From: Silurus meridionalis
Lineage: Eukaryota; Chordata; Actinopteri; Siluriformes; Siluridae
DNA: 64,000 nt
Reading direction: 5' to 3'
Assembly (NCBI RefSeq): GCF_014805685.1
Contig: NC_060893.1
Coordinates: forward strand, 10,126,773 to 10,190,772
Numbering within the stretch: the stretch's first letter is position 1; each line of letters opens with the position of its first letter. Under the pieces are notes generated by a model. It saw only the letters and a list, made by a program, of their open reading frames with translations, made no database searches and was not told where the DNA came from. Shown piece after piece: positions 26,834 through 40,740 of the stretch. A program made the position numbers and the translations under genes.

Positions 26834-29003
26834 CATGGATGTGACTTTACATGTTACCTCACAAATCTGAATGTATTATGACATAAAACATAATACATTT
26901 TTGCTCACTATACCACATAATTTTGCATCCAGTTCAAGATTTAACACCCAAAACTTTCCTGGTGATGTGATGCGCCGGGGTGAAAATGAAAGTAAATAAT
27001 GTAGCTCTGTCATGTGAACTTTTGCCTGTCTTTCTTTCAGCGTGGAACCAGTGAGATTTTTAAACTAATGAACTATCAAGTTAAGCAAATGCAAATGCCT
27101 CAGACCTATCATAAAAGTAAAAATTGTGTCAAACAAAATAAGTTAGAGAGAGGAGATCTATATACATTTATATACAATGGCACTTACAAATTAAATAGAT
27201 CAGATCCATGCAGAAACGTAACGTCCATTCAAGTCATTCAGCGTCTCCTGGTTTTCCCCTTCATGTCCACACAGCAGGCAGTAATGACTGTGAAGCAATC
27301 ACTGTACACAGTAAATGGTTATTATATTCGTGATTAAGGTACAACTTACAAAACCATTTTTATTTTTTACAGATGATGTAACATGCATTAAATCAGTGCA
27401 TTTGGTTTCTATTTCAGTAACTTTTTGTAACCCTGATAAAGATTGTTTTTATAAAGTGTTACACAGAAAAATAGTTTACACTGTATTCTAAAAATCTGAA
27501 ATGTATTACTTATAAGAATAAATCCTTACAGTACAAAAATATTTTGTAAAATTTTCCATCAAAGCAACTTGCAATGAAGGTTTATGATTATTGCATTGAG
27601 ATTATATCATGCAAATCAACTAGACAAGTTTACTCCTATTGAAGAAAATCCCCCACCTCCATTCCTCAGATCCCCCCCAAAGGGTAACCTGATTCTAATA
27701 ATTATTTATTTGTGTTAGTAAAATAAGAAGTATAATATATAGAGCCTTGGGCACCATTTCTTCTCTAAAAAGGGGTGGAGTCTAAGATTTTTGTTTGCTT
27801 TTGTTGTAACTTACATGTATAGTTCAATGTAGACATTTTATGGAAGTTTACAAAACTATCTATAGAAAATTTTCAAACCAACAACTGTCATCAGTCAGCT
27901 AATCATTTAGTTCTAAACAACAACAAAAAGAAAGCTATGGACTGTAAATATATTCCTAGTCCTAGTCACAATTTTAGTTTCAATTCATGTGGTCTTGATT
28001 AACAAATTTTTCATGTAGTCCACAAATAATAGTTTCTGGATGGGCAAAATAATGTAGTAGAACTTATTTGTATTGATCTAAAAATACCTTGGATTTTTAA
28101 ACCTGTTTTTTTCTGATTCTAAAATCTGCATTATCCTGTCTAAGGCTTGTTTCTGTGACCATGACTAGTTTATTATGTATGTGTGTTTCGGTTGTTACCA
28201 GCTCTGGAGTATTGTGGAAGTGACTGTGCCATATATTTCATGCCATTGAAAAAAAAACTAATTTCCATTTAATAATAATAATATTAAAGTGGAACTGATC
28301 CAGGTGCTAAAATGAAATAGTAAACCAGTAATTAAAAATGTCACATGAAGTTTTTGTTAGATCTTGTCAGTTTTGTATATTTTATTCAGTACAACACATA
28401 AAAGCAGCACAGCCTGACTGACATTCGGTGCTTGTGTCATTTAATAATGGCTCTAATCTACATACTAGACTGCTTAGGCAAATGAGGAATATGATTAGAA
28501 TACAACAGAATTATATATGTTTAGGATACAACATTTCTATAATACCTTTATTAGTGCTAAAAGTGCTTTTGTTTTTTAAATGACTGCTGCAATAATGTTG
28601 GCATGCTTAAGTTATGGACAGTCTCACCTGTACATTCTGTAAGGTGGACGGTTTTTACCCATACTGATGGTCCGGTACAGACGTAAAAGTTGTTCATTGG
28701 TATAAGTTCAGTATTTGCAGTCAATGTCCAGAGCATTTGTTCAATTTCTTAAGCCAAGTGATATTCAAAATCTTTAAAAAAGTTGTTTAACCACTTTCTA
28801 AACCTGTGAAAATGCTATTTAATTATCATAATACAGATTTAATTCCTATATATTAATAACTGGGTTATCAATAATACAAGACACAATAGATATTGCTGCA
28901 GATAAAATGTGTGATATCAAATCTGTATATTAAAATATGAAGTCTTTTGAAAATCTGTCTTGTGTTTTTTAAAACTACTAAGATTACTGTATATATATAT
29001 ATA

Positions 29004-29237
29004 TGTAGCAGCATGGGGCAAACTCAAATTAACTTTCACCAGTGGATGCAAAGTACACAAATATAAAACAAAACAAAACTATATATATATATTATTATAT
29101 ATATATATTATTATATTATTATATAATCTTTTTTTGTTTGTTTTTTGTTTGTTTTTTTTTGTTTTTTGTTTGTTTTATATTTGTGTACTTTGCATCCACT
29201 GGTGAAAGTTAATTTGAGTTTGCCCCATGCTGCTACA
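29004..29237. repeat. Inverted repeat with 69-bp perfect arms
   Basis: Arms 29004-29072 and 29169-29237 are exact reverse complements, separated by a 96-bp AT- and T-rich spacer. Block 1 has only one diverged copy of this arm sequence (about 5985-6040). Confidence 0.9.
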
Positions 29238-29409
29238 CATTTATTGCTGAAGAAAATGTAATTCTTATATATTTATGATTAGTTTATCAATAATACAAAA
29301 CACAATAGTCAATGATGCATATAAAATGTGTGATATTAAATCTGAACTTCTTTTGTGTTTCCTTTTTCTCTAATAAAATGCATACGGACAATGTAATTGA
29401 TATTTGATG

Positions 29410-32400
29410 TTAATCATTAATGCTGAAGAGATGCTGCTCCAAAAATGCCAGGGTTTTGTGCCAAGAGTCCTCCTGAGCTCGACTGTGAGGCTCCGTTTGT
29501 CCACCCCACAGCACCACCACTGTAACATATAGTATGCAATGTGATGTTTTGTCATAAATCCAGCAGCTTGTCCATATAATCTTTTTAGTGGAATTAGCTA
29601 TTATTTACAGATGAGAAAATATTAACTTATTTTAATTTGCCCTCTGAAGTTGTCTTACATTTTAGTACACACTTCAATGGCGTACCTTTAGTTCTCACCT
29701 CATGTTGGGTCAACATGAAGTTGCTGGCTCGACAATGTGGACTGTAAGGAGGTTCGATGAGGTGGCCAGCTCCAGGATAAGACAGAACAGTTAACAGATG
29801 ACGATTACCGCCATGTTCCATCATCAGCTTCATCTAAATATGAGACGTCTGCTTTCAATTTAAGTTTATAACTGTCTTATTATTATAATTTCTTAATATC
29901 TTAAAACATTTGAATCAACAAAATATTGATTCTAGTGCCACTACTCACATCTTCTGCAGACTCTGATGCTGGCCAATTCTGATCATCCTCCCCAACGATC
30001 AATAAAATGGGGCACTTGATACGACCCATCTGCCCAACATTCATACACAAATATACAAAATCACAATGAAGAGAATAAGCATATACATATGCAAAACAGA
30101 CAAAAATGCATGTATTAATGATCAAATTAATTTGTCAGGCTTCTTTGATAGATCTTTACTTCAACTTTCTTTAAAGGATCATCTGGTATTGGAAGCAGGA
30201 GATCTCACCATATGGTTCTTTGTTTTTCATCATAGCGGATCTTTTTGATATTTCTTAAAATAAAATAAAAACAGGAATAATTTGTCAATATGGGAAAAAC
30301 AAAAAGAAAGCATACATGTATGCTTTGTATGCTGAATGGCTATTTAATTAGGTAACCCTCCTGCTTTCATAAAGAAACTACTTCGTCAAGTATTCTGCCA
30401 GTTCTGTCTACAGCAGGTGGATTTGCAGTAAACAATAAAAAAAAGAAAAAAAAGAAATTGTGTTTGTGCATGTGCTGGACATGTAATACTAAGCATATGA
30501 TATATTTCAATATTCAGTATCTGTACAACTGTCATGCCCAGATTGTTACAAGCTTTACACTTTGACGAGTGTATGGGTGTTGCTTGAAATGCATATCTAC
30601 CAAGGCAATGACCCAATTTCACCATGCAGTGTACCTCCAAACATTTAATAATTGTTTTGTCACTTACTATGGGTTTGAGGTCAATAATGCTAAACAATTT
30701 GGCCAAAGGTATGTGGTTATTAAACATCATTTTTCAAAGGCATGGCATTAATATAGAGTTCAAAAACTTCCACTCATCAGGGAAGGATTTTCATTAGATT
30801 TTGGAATGCTGCTTGGGAATTTTTGTGTATTCAGGAACAAGAGATTTGGTGAGGTTGAGTATTAATGTCAGCTAATGAGTCCTGGGGTCTAGTCAGCACC
30901 CTAAATTGTCAAGGTCAGGACTCATGCATGTACATTGTTACAGATTTTTTTGAAAGTTTCACATAATGGGGTTAAGATCATGCATACACTATGTGTCCAA
31001 AGGTATATGGACTCCTAATCTTAACCACATATGGGGAACTTTCTGAAAAGGAATTCCTGCAGTGGTTGCAAAAAGTTTAATCCAAAAATCACTTTGTATC
31101 AGACATTTCCAAACATGAAACCAAAATCATGCTTTTTGGAATCTACAAAAATGACACTTGTTCTATACACATTAAGTAACTCGAATTTGCTCTGACTGTG
31201 CCATGCAGTTTTTCAACTTTGAAATTGTGGTCAATAAGTCAGTTTGCAGAAGTAGAGAGGAACCTTTAGAAATTAATATCTGGAAGTTACCATTGCTTCA
31301 ACCTATGTAATAGTAGTAAAGAAGCCTGACTATCTAGTAAAAAGAGTTTTATTAAAGAATTATCATTAGAGATTGCTTAAGGTACGAAATAATTAAAAAC
31401 GCATAACAAGAAAAATCATGTATTCTACAGTATGCCTACAGAATTATATCCAGTTTTCTAACACTGTCTCCCAAATTACATGCAAAGCTCTATTTTCAGT
31501 CTTTTTACACTGTCAACAAGACTATGTGTATGAAAATGCATACTGTATGTTTTAATTACAATAGCCTGATAAAATCATACACTAAGGAAAAGCTATGTAG
31601 TAAAAGTAAAATGACAATATTAAAAAATTGTTATAGTTATATTAACACGTTTTTAATGTCCTTTTGTGTGTCCATGCAAGTAATCCAAATCAGTTAATTT
31701 AAAAGCCTCAGGTTGACTGCTGAGTACTGTAGATATAAAAGCGTAGTGCAGCTCCTCACCATCACGTAACTAAGCACACTCCCATTGTAAGTGTAAGTAA
31801 TAAAGCTTGAATCCCCAAGCCTCAATTAAACACTCATTGTCTGTTGCTCACTTTTTGATCTCAGCTACGACTTCACCCAGCGATCCATTGACAGGCATGA
31901 TGTGGCTTCCACTAACACACACTACACACTTGGGCTGAAAAGACAATTTAGATGACTCAGAGTGTATGGCTTAGCATTTCATCATGTTTAAAGCTAGTCT
32001 TAGTATAATCACAAATGTTATGAATGTTTGACCTGGTCTACCTTTATCACTGAGGAGTATACCACCATGCCCAGGGTGACAGAGACACCAAAAGACAAAC
32101 CCAGAATTGCAATTCTTTCTGGGGAAACCTGTGGATGCTCCTTCAACACAGTGAATGCTGCCTAAGAGATTATAAGAGTTATTTATTTATTTGTATTTGT
32201 TCTGCAATTTTCAAATTAAGAATTAGATGTTTCTAATTTAACTGCACTATAAAAAGATCATAACTTTAGAGGCAAATACCTCAAAGTAGTTCTTGTCCAC
32301 TTTGTATGAATTTCCATCTGCGTCTACTCGTCCAATATACTCCAGTGCTAAAGCGACATAGCCTCGGGATGCCAGCAGAGCAGAGCGATACTCCACTAGG

Positions 32401-33234
32401 CCTCCACCTCCACCCCAGAGGTCCAGCACAGCAGGAAAAGGTCCAGGGCCTATAGAAGAATAAATGTTATGAAAGACACACTGCTTCTTTTTGTAGTGTA
32501 TGTTACTTATCAAATGCAAAAACCACTAACACAATATTGAAGTTGAAACATTATGACTCTTTATCAAACCCTCTGTCCGTGATACCTGGTGGGATGTAAA
32601 TAGCCGCCTCTAACCCTTTGTCCGTAACATTAACCCTCTGGATCCCCGGGGCAGTGTACCACCTCTGTGTCACAGCTAATGCTATGGGAGGTTTCTCTCT
32701 GAATCCCTCAGTAAGGTGGTCTTCATATACAGATATGTGGACATCCATCGGTGTGTAGACATCCGTCTTGCGAAATCTAAAAAGACAACTAAATGAGAGT
32801 TATTCATTGTTTAGAAGTACACAAAGATCCATGAAGGCTGCTGTGGTTTAACCTGAGACCTGTCCTGCTTCCAGGAATAGGTTTCATACTCCACAGCAGA
32901 CCCATGGGTTCAACTCCTTCATATGATCCACCAAGACTGGGATCTTTAGATACTGAAACAGAGCAGTGTGTATTAGTGATTACTTGCTTCATATGAAGGT
33001 GTGAATACTCAATGAGCAAACACATGTGCATGATTTACATGCACCTGTGACATGTCCTGTCTCATCGCTGACATAGTGACCAAAAGCTTCCCAAAAGTCT
33101 CCGTCCTCTGACTGCAGCAGCGCATGCAATGTGACCCGAAACCCAGGCTGTAAATCCTGCACGCGCACCTCGAAGCGTTCATCCACCATGCAGCGGATCG
33201 GGCGAACTGAAAGTAGCGGAAGTGACCCGGCCAT
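29410..33234 (-). pseudogene. BAAT/ACOT-like copy 2 with premature stop in exon 7
   Basis: Near-identical exon structure to copy 1: 33045-33234, 32853-32952, 32586-32776, 32280-32449, 32042-32161, 31852-31934, 30160-30253, 29949-30029, 29686-29833, 29410-29519. All splice signals are GT-AG; some donors differ from copy 1 (GTACGC after exon 9, GTGAGC after exon 6). Exon 7 carries TGA at 30205-30207 where copies 1 and 3 have CGA (Arg in the conserved WRD), a CpG-type transition. The protein would stop after about 300 residues, keeping the Ser elbow but losing the catalytic Asp and His. Exon 9 has a 6-nt in-frame insertion relative to copy 1. No other frame break was seen, so inactivation looks recent, or the stop could be polymorphic or a sequence error. 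The gene lies in the second duplicated block. Confidence 0.85.
30690..31050 (+). repeat. Degenerate Tc1-type MITE, paralogous copy
   Basis: 'tttggccaaaggtatgtgg', 'aaaggcatggcattaatatagagttc', 'gtcctggggtctagtcagca' and 'tgtccaaaggtatatgg'. It corresponds to the copy at 9.2-9.6 kb, so the insertion predates the block duplication. Confidence 0.65.
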
Positions 33235-33555
33235 TTCCTGACGCTGAAGAACAACAGCATGCAAACAATTATAATAATAGTTATTAAATTCATCCAAAGA
33301 AGTACAGGACGTACTTATAGCGTGTGAACAGGGTTCAGGCTTCTCTAGTTAATGAATAAACTTTAGAAAGTATGAGGACGTCTCTATTAAACAGTGCGCA
33401 TAATTTTACTTCAACCAGAGTTAAATATTTAAGCCATGGAAAATGTCCAGCTCTGATAGCTCCACATTTGTTTTTCTAGTAGTTTCTAGTAATCTAGTAA
33501 CCAGATATGTCTGTTCAGAACCCTTTATTCTTTCTGCCGTAGTAGAGTAAATTTA

Positions 33556-35228
33556 TGTCAAGTCAAGAGGCTTTTATTGTCATTTCTACTATACACAGTG
33601 GTACACTGTACACAGTAAAAACGAGACAAGTTCCTCCAGAACCCTGGTGCTACACTAAACAACAACAAACAAAACAACATAGAGCTACAACACAAGCTAC
33701 ATAAAGTGCATCGAGTGCAACCTAGTGCAAACAGTGCAGACAAAAAACATTACAGACAGACAGTGCAGACAGAAAAAACAAGACAACACAAGACAAGACA
33801 AAAAAACAATATAGCGCCGAGTAGTAAACCTACTGTAAACTCAAATTATACAGTACTGTGCGAGGTGAAATGTAAAATGTAAAAACTATAACTGGGAGTA
33901 AATATAAACAGAACATACAGAACAAAGTAATGCAAAAGAACAGCAGCAGTCAAGAGGTGCAAAGACAGCATGTTAACAGTATAATAGTGATAAATGTGCA
34001 AAAAAACTGCAGTTAAGGAGTGTAGTACGGTCGAGTATAATAAATAATAAATAAATGAATGGTTGTGGAATGGATTGAGATGAGTGTGTGTAAAGTGTTT
34101 AGTCCAGGTTGTAAAGTTCAGTACACACATTGAGTGAGTGTGTGTGTCTGTGTATTCCGTTTCATTTCTGTGTATTTAGAAGCCTGATGGCTTGGGGAAA
34201 GAAACTGTTGCACAGTCTTGATGTGGTGGCCCGAATGCTTCAAAACCGTTTTCCTGATGGCAGGAGTGTAAAGAGTGTATGTGACGGTTGTGTGTGGACG
34301 TCCACAATGCTGTGTGCTTTGTGGATGCAGCGTGTAGTGTAAATGTCGATGATAGAGGGGAGAGAGACTCAGATGATCTTCTCAGCTGTCCTCACTATCC
34401 TCTGTGGGGTCTTGCAATCCGAGACGGTGCAATTCCCAAACCAGGCAGTGATGCAGCTGCTCAGGATGCTCTCAATGGTCCCCCTGTAGAACATGGACAG
34501 GATGGGGGGAGGGAGATGAGCTTTCCTCAGCCTTCTCAGAAAGTAGAGACGCTGCTAGGCTTTCTTCGTGATGGAGCTGGTGTTGAGTGACCAGGTGAGG
34601 TTGTCTGCCAGATGAACACCAAGGAATTTGGTGCTCTTGACGATCTCCACTGAGGATCCATCAAAAATCAGTGGAGATTGGTCGCTCTGTCCTCTCCTGA
34701 AGTCAACAACCATCTCTTTCATTTTGTCCACGTTCAGAGACAGGTTGTTAGCTTCACACCAGGCAGTTAACCGTTGCACCTCCTCTCTATATGCTGACTC
34801 GTCGTTCTTGCTGATTAGACCCACCACGGTCGTGTCATCGGCAAACTTGACGACTTGGTTCGAGCTGTTCATTGCTACACAGTCGTGAGTCAGCAGAGTG
34901 AACAGCAGTGGGCTGAGCACACAGCCCTGAGGGGCCCCAGTGCTCAGTGTGGTGGTGCTGGAGATGCTGTTCCCGATCCGGACTGACTGGGGTCTCCCAG
35001 TCAGGAAGTCCAGGATCCAGTTGCAGAGGGAGGTGTTCAGGCCCAGTAGGCTCAACTTCATGATCAGGTGCTGAGGAATGATTGTGTTGAATGCTGAGCT
35101 GAAGTCAATAAACAGCATTCGAACATATGAGTCCTTGTTATCCAGGTGGGTGAGGGCCGGATGGAGGGTTGTGGAGATGGCATCGTCCGTGGAACGGTTT
35201 GGACGATATGCAAACTGCATGGGGTCCA
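33556..35228 (-). mobile_element. Rex1/CR1-like LINE, 5'-truncated
   Basis: An open frame at 34555-35334 shows RT motifs: [43 protein letters not shown] and FADD (34835-34846), then [10 protein letters not shown]. The rest is in broken frames down to a 3' end with AATAAAAGCCTCTTGACTTGAC at 33556-33590. The Rex1/Babar assignment rests on motif style and is tentative. It interrupts the second duplicated block: sequence before it matches up to about 12420, and sequence after it (35230-35350) matches 12420-12560. Confidence 0.85.
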
Positions 35229-35371
35229 GGGAATATGTGTAAAATATATAGTCACTCGAACAAAATAAAAATATTCTGGTTTTCTCAAAGTATAACTCTG
35301 AGTAAGGAATATAAATAAAAAACTGAAATACCATAAAGAAGTACCAAAGACATTTTCTAATAATCTACAGT

Positions 35372-35482
35372 ATAGGAAAAAAGTTAGGAAGGGCATCCAG
35401 CGTAAAAACATGTGCCAAATCAAAAATGCGGATGATCCACTGTGGTGACCCCTAATGGGAGAAGCCGAAAGAAAGTATAGTA
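35372..35482 (+). repeat. Short 3' tail of the same non-LTR family
   Basis: Reads AGGAAGGGCATCCAGCG..., then GATCCACTGTGGTGACCCCTAATGGGAGAAGCCGAAAG, matching both ends of the 36.06-36.5 kb fragment with the coding part deleted. Confidence 0.75.
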
Positions 35483-35489
35483 TATTCAA

Positions 35490-35740
35490 TTGACTTCTAT
35501 AGTTTTATTTATATAGTGCTTTTAACAATAGACTTTGGCCATAAGCGTCTTTACAGAGATAATTAGGGTATAACAAATAAATGTATAAATAACTTTAGTG
35601 CCTATAAGGTTATCCCAGTAGCAAGTGTGGCACAGAAAACTTCCCGAGATGAAATGAGGAAGAAACCTTGAGAGCAATCGGTCTCAAAAGAAGTTATTCT
35701 CATTTGAAATAACAGCTAATGTTAGTGTGATTAAGAATGC
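35490..35740 (-). repeat. LINE 3'-end remnant
   Basis: Contains 'atatagtgcttttaacaatagac', 'gaggaagaaaccttgagag' and 'ggtctcaaaagaag', matching the 3' UTR style of the L2-like copies but diverged. Confidence 0.55.
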
Positions 35741-36062
35741 AAAAAATGCTTAAGCCGCAAACCATGCACTCCTGTGGGTCACGTCTAAAACGTATCATTA
35801 GCCAGGGTAGACAGTTTAGTAACCACGTCTGTAAAACATTAGGCTATCTGACAGACATTAGTCTGCATTGCTGGATAAAAGATCTTAAGTTTATGGAAGC
35901 TAAACAGTAGCTCATTTACATCGACTAAAAAAACCCACACAAAACAGCCAAATGCTTGGGGAAAAAAAACAACAACAAGAATTTACTAGTCGTACTCTGA
36001 ATTAATACATACATTTTGTTGATCGGGTTTAATCCTTCAAAGTAAATCATGGGGAGGGTTGA

Positions 36063-36515
36063 TTTAGGAAGGGCATCCAGTGTAAAACGTGTGCCAAATC
36101 AAATATGTGGATTATGAATCAGAAATTTATACTGGATCGGTCGAGGCCCGGGTTACCAACAGAGCTGAAGATATTGAGGTTTTCGTTGGGAGTGACGAGG
36201 ATGGACATGATTGGAAACGAGTTTATTAGAGGGACAGCACATGTAGGATGTTTTGGAGACAAGGTGAGGGAGGTGAGATTGAGATGGTTTGGACATGAGC
36301 AGAGGAGGGATATGGGGTATATCAGTGGGAGAATGCTGAGGATGGAGCTAACAGGAAGGAGGAAAAGAGGAAGACCAAGGGGATGGTTTATGGATGTGAT
36401 GAGGGAAGACATGCAGGTAATTGTTTTGAAAGAGGCAGATGTAGAGGACGGGGATATGGAGATGGATGATCCGCTGTGGCGACCCCTAATGGGAGCAGCC
36501 GAAAGAAAAAGAAGA
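36063..36515 (+). mobile_element. C-terminal fragment of a non-LTR retrotransposon
   Basis: An open frame reads SLGVTRMDMIGNEFIRG, VREVRLRWFGHEQRRD and RMLRMELTGRRKRGRPRG, ending [16 protein letters not shown]. This is the common C-terminal tail of fish LINE ORF2 proteins. The 3' end GATCCGCTGTGGCGACCCCTAATGGGAGCAGCCGAAAG also occurs in shorter fragments elsewhere in the window. Clade not determined. Confidence 0.8.
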
Positions 36516-36624
36516 TGTTCATGTTTTTGTCTACTTAACAGGACCATAAAAATTGGTGTATCTTGTATTAGAGCAGTTACATTTGGGTGCTTTGAGTACA
36601 ATTCTCTCATACCTACCACTGGAC

Positions 36625-37185
36625 GTTCAACATGGCACCTCTTGGCAAAGAACTCTCTGAGGATTTGAGAATTTGAATTGTTGCTCTTCACAAAGATGGC
36701 TTAGGCTATAAGAAGATCCTTAACACCCTGAAACTGAGTTAAAGTACAGTGGCCAGGGTCATACAGAGGTTTTCCAAACGGGTTTCACTCCGAACAGACC
36801 TCGCAAAGATCGATCAAAGAAGTTGAGTCCTTGTTCAGGTGCAGAACCTGTGCATCCCTGGTGACTTTCATGCCCAGGAGGATTAATGCAGCGCTAAATA
36901 ACAGTGGTCCTCACACAAAATAATGGTGCTCATTTTAGACACCATTTTGACATGTTCACTTAGGGAGTGGTAACATTTTTTGCCAGTTATTTTGACAACA
37001 ATAGCTGTATTTTAAGTAATTTTTACAGGACAGTAGATCTGTACTGTTATACAAGCTGCACATTGACTACTGTTAAGTGCACCCAAGTTTCATTTCTATA
37101 GTATTGTCCTTTGAGAATATATACTAAAATAGTTGCTAAAAACTGAGGGGTGTACTCACTTTTATGAGATACTGCATATATATTA
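36625..37185 (+). mobile_element. Tc1-like element remnant (transposase start and terminal repeat)
   Basis: At 36640-36860 the translation resembles a Tc1 N-terminus (MAPLGKELSEDLRI, then VALHKDGLGYKKIL) with stops. At 37140-37185 GAGGGGTGTACTCACTTTTATGAGATACTG resembles a Tc1 terminal repeat. The middle and the DDE domain are missing. Confidence 0.65.
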
Positions 37186-37824
37186 GCGGTGTAACGGTAT
37201 ATATAAACAAATTACCATGACAATGTTAGCTGATATTCACAAAATCCATGACTTGCCCTTCCAAACAGAAGGATTAAATGAAACCATGATCAGTTGATTT
37301 GACAATTCAGGCTTTAAAACTACCCTGCAAGATGGATCACATCTAGAAGTGATAAGGTTAAACCTTTCTGCAGGTTCACTGTAGAGTGAGAAAAGAGCCA
37401 TCACTTATCAGTCACCCAATCCTGACTCTAAAATGCTCTGCAAATGGTGAATGCAGTTAAATACAGCAGCTGAGCCCTTGGCATGCATCCTCCTTTTACA
37501 TATAACATTTCTTTATTTTTAATTTTTACATTTATGTTGACTGCTTTCATTGGGAATTTGTCTTTATGTCCTTTGCTTATAAAACCACAATTAGCTTTCT
37601 CAAAATGTGAATGAAAAACTGTGATATATATATAATGATATATAATGAAAACCGATACATATTTTTATTGCGGTTTGTAGTTTTAGTTAAAACAACAACA
37701 GTTGAATTACTTGTAGAATATATATGTGTAAGACCTTACACGGGTTTGATTACTTCTAAATTGTATTTGTATTTTTTATTTTAACAAGGTCTGATAAATA
37801 TACCAGGAAATCCAGAGAGAAGAA

Positions 37825-38500
37825 TTTCCCTACTTTTTTCCCACGCTTTGAACCCTGCGTCTTAAACAATGAAGCGCCTTATTTATGGATTTTTCCTGGG
37901 TTTTTCCCGGTTTCACAAGCTTCAAGCTTAAAAACTGAGCCCCATAACATTAGACCAATGAAATTGCCGAACGGTTTAAGGTAAACCAATGAAATTCTTT
38001 ATATTAAATCAGATGCGCCCCCAGTGAATCGTCCTGCACCACATCATAAATATGGATGCGGTTCCTCTGACGTTTGACCTGCCGTGCACTCGGACTGTCT
38101 ACAGGAAAGGAGAATCATTCGTCACGCTGAAAACAACCGGGCATGAAAAAAACGCACCTCACCTGTGTTCTGAGCTGCACGGCATCGGGAGAAAAGCTTC
38201 ACCGATGGTGATTTTTAAACGCATGACGATGCCAAAAGGTAAACTCCTGAGAGAAATAGTTGTGAAAGGAAGGAGGAAGACAGTGATCAATGACTTTCTT
38301 GGTAGACCACTGTTTAGATACAAGCCGTGTAACAGACACTGTCTTTCGTAAAAGGCTGTGTAAAGTTCATTAGTTTCAGTGTAGACACCTGAGGCTTATA
38401 GACAGGTGCGGCTTATTTATGTTCAAAATAAAAATCTTTGTACAATTCTGTGGTTGCGGCTTATATTTGGGTGCGCTTAATAGTCCGAAATTACGGTACA
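37825..38500 (+). mobile_element. pogo/Tigger-like transposon fragment
   Basis: A frame at 38052-38351 begins MDAVPLTFDLP and contains TLKTTGHEKN and PMVIFKRMTMPK, as in the DDE domain of pogo/Tigger transposases (first catalytic Asp in FDLP). The second and third catalytic residues are absent, so the gene is internally deleted. Flanking 'gcgccttatttatgg' (about 37875) and 'tgcggcttatatttgggtgcgcttaatagtccg' (about 38453-38487) resemble the terminal repeats of such elements. Confidence 0.7.
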
Positions 38501-38866
38501 TCGTTCATTAATTGTACATTTTACAGTTGTACAATTGTAAAGTTTCTTTGGAATAATCTGTACACACGAACCCGCATACAAACTCTTTATTATATGACAT
38601 TTAAAAAGAGTACACATGTAGAAAATGCACATTTGAAATGTTCAATCCTCCTGAGATTTTATTCAAGTTGATAAATTCCTTTATCTTTGACTTGTTAGTA
38701 CCACTAGATCCCTAAGGAAACTGTTTTATCAGTCTGGAACAAAGGAGGTGAAATGGAATGTTAAAAACCTAATCATAGTTTTATAACTGCACAGCCATCA
38801 ATATGTCAGTGACTTGAGTTGATAAGAAAAGCCAGGAGACAAACTTGATGTCACATGGACCATATA

Positions 38867-40472
<1,606 letters not shown>

Positions 40473-40740
40473 TATATTCTACCAGCATGGGGTCATGGTC
40501 CCAAGGTAGTAGTGGTCACTAGTCTTAGGGACGGATACAGCCATGGTGATCCATCTCTCACATGTTGTAATTCACATGTTGTCTTATATTTCTAATAGAA
40601 ATCTGAACCACCGATTTACAATCAGATTTTTGTTCTTTAACAGTCAATATAAATCACAAGATAATTAATAAGAATTCTAAAAAAAAAAAGATTCTTGCTT
40701 TTCATGTTCGCTGAGCTACATGCTGTAAATAAATGTGGCT

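Larger units (their letters stand above)
23715..35350. repeat. Segmental duplication, block 2
   Basis: Partner of 690-12560. Block-specific insertions are the short LINE at 24.6 kb, the hAT-like unit at 25.7 kb, an inverted duplication at 29.0 kb and the Rex1-like LINE at 33.6-35.2 kb. It contains the disrupted copy 2. Confidence 0.85.

Noticed and set aside
34288..34590. 100-codon plus-strand frame
   Set aside because: Antisense to the Rex1-like LINE.
36119..36691. 190-codon minus-strand frame
   Set aside because: Antisense to the recognised LINE C-terminal fragment on the plus strand.
37185..37690. Possible hAT element ('gcggtgtaacggta' ... 'aaaaccgatacat')
   Set aside because: Termini do not form a clear inverted repeat and no target duplication was found.
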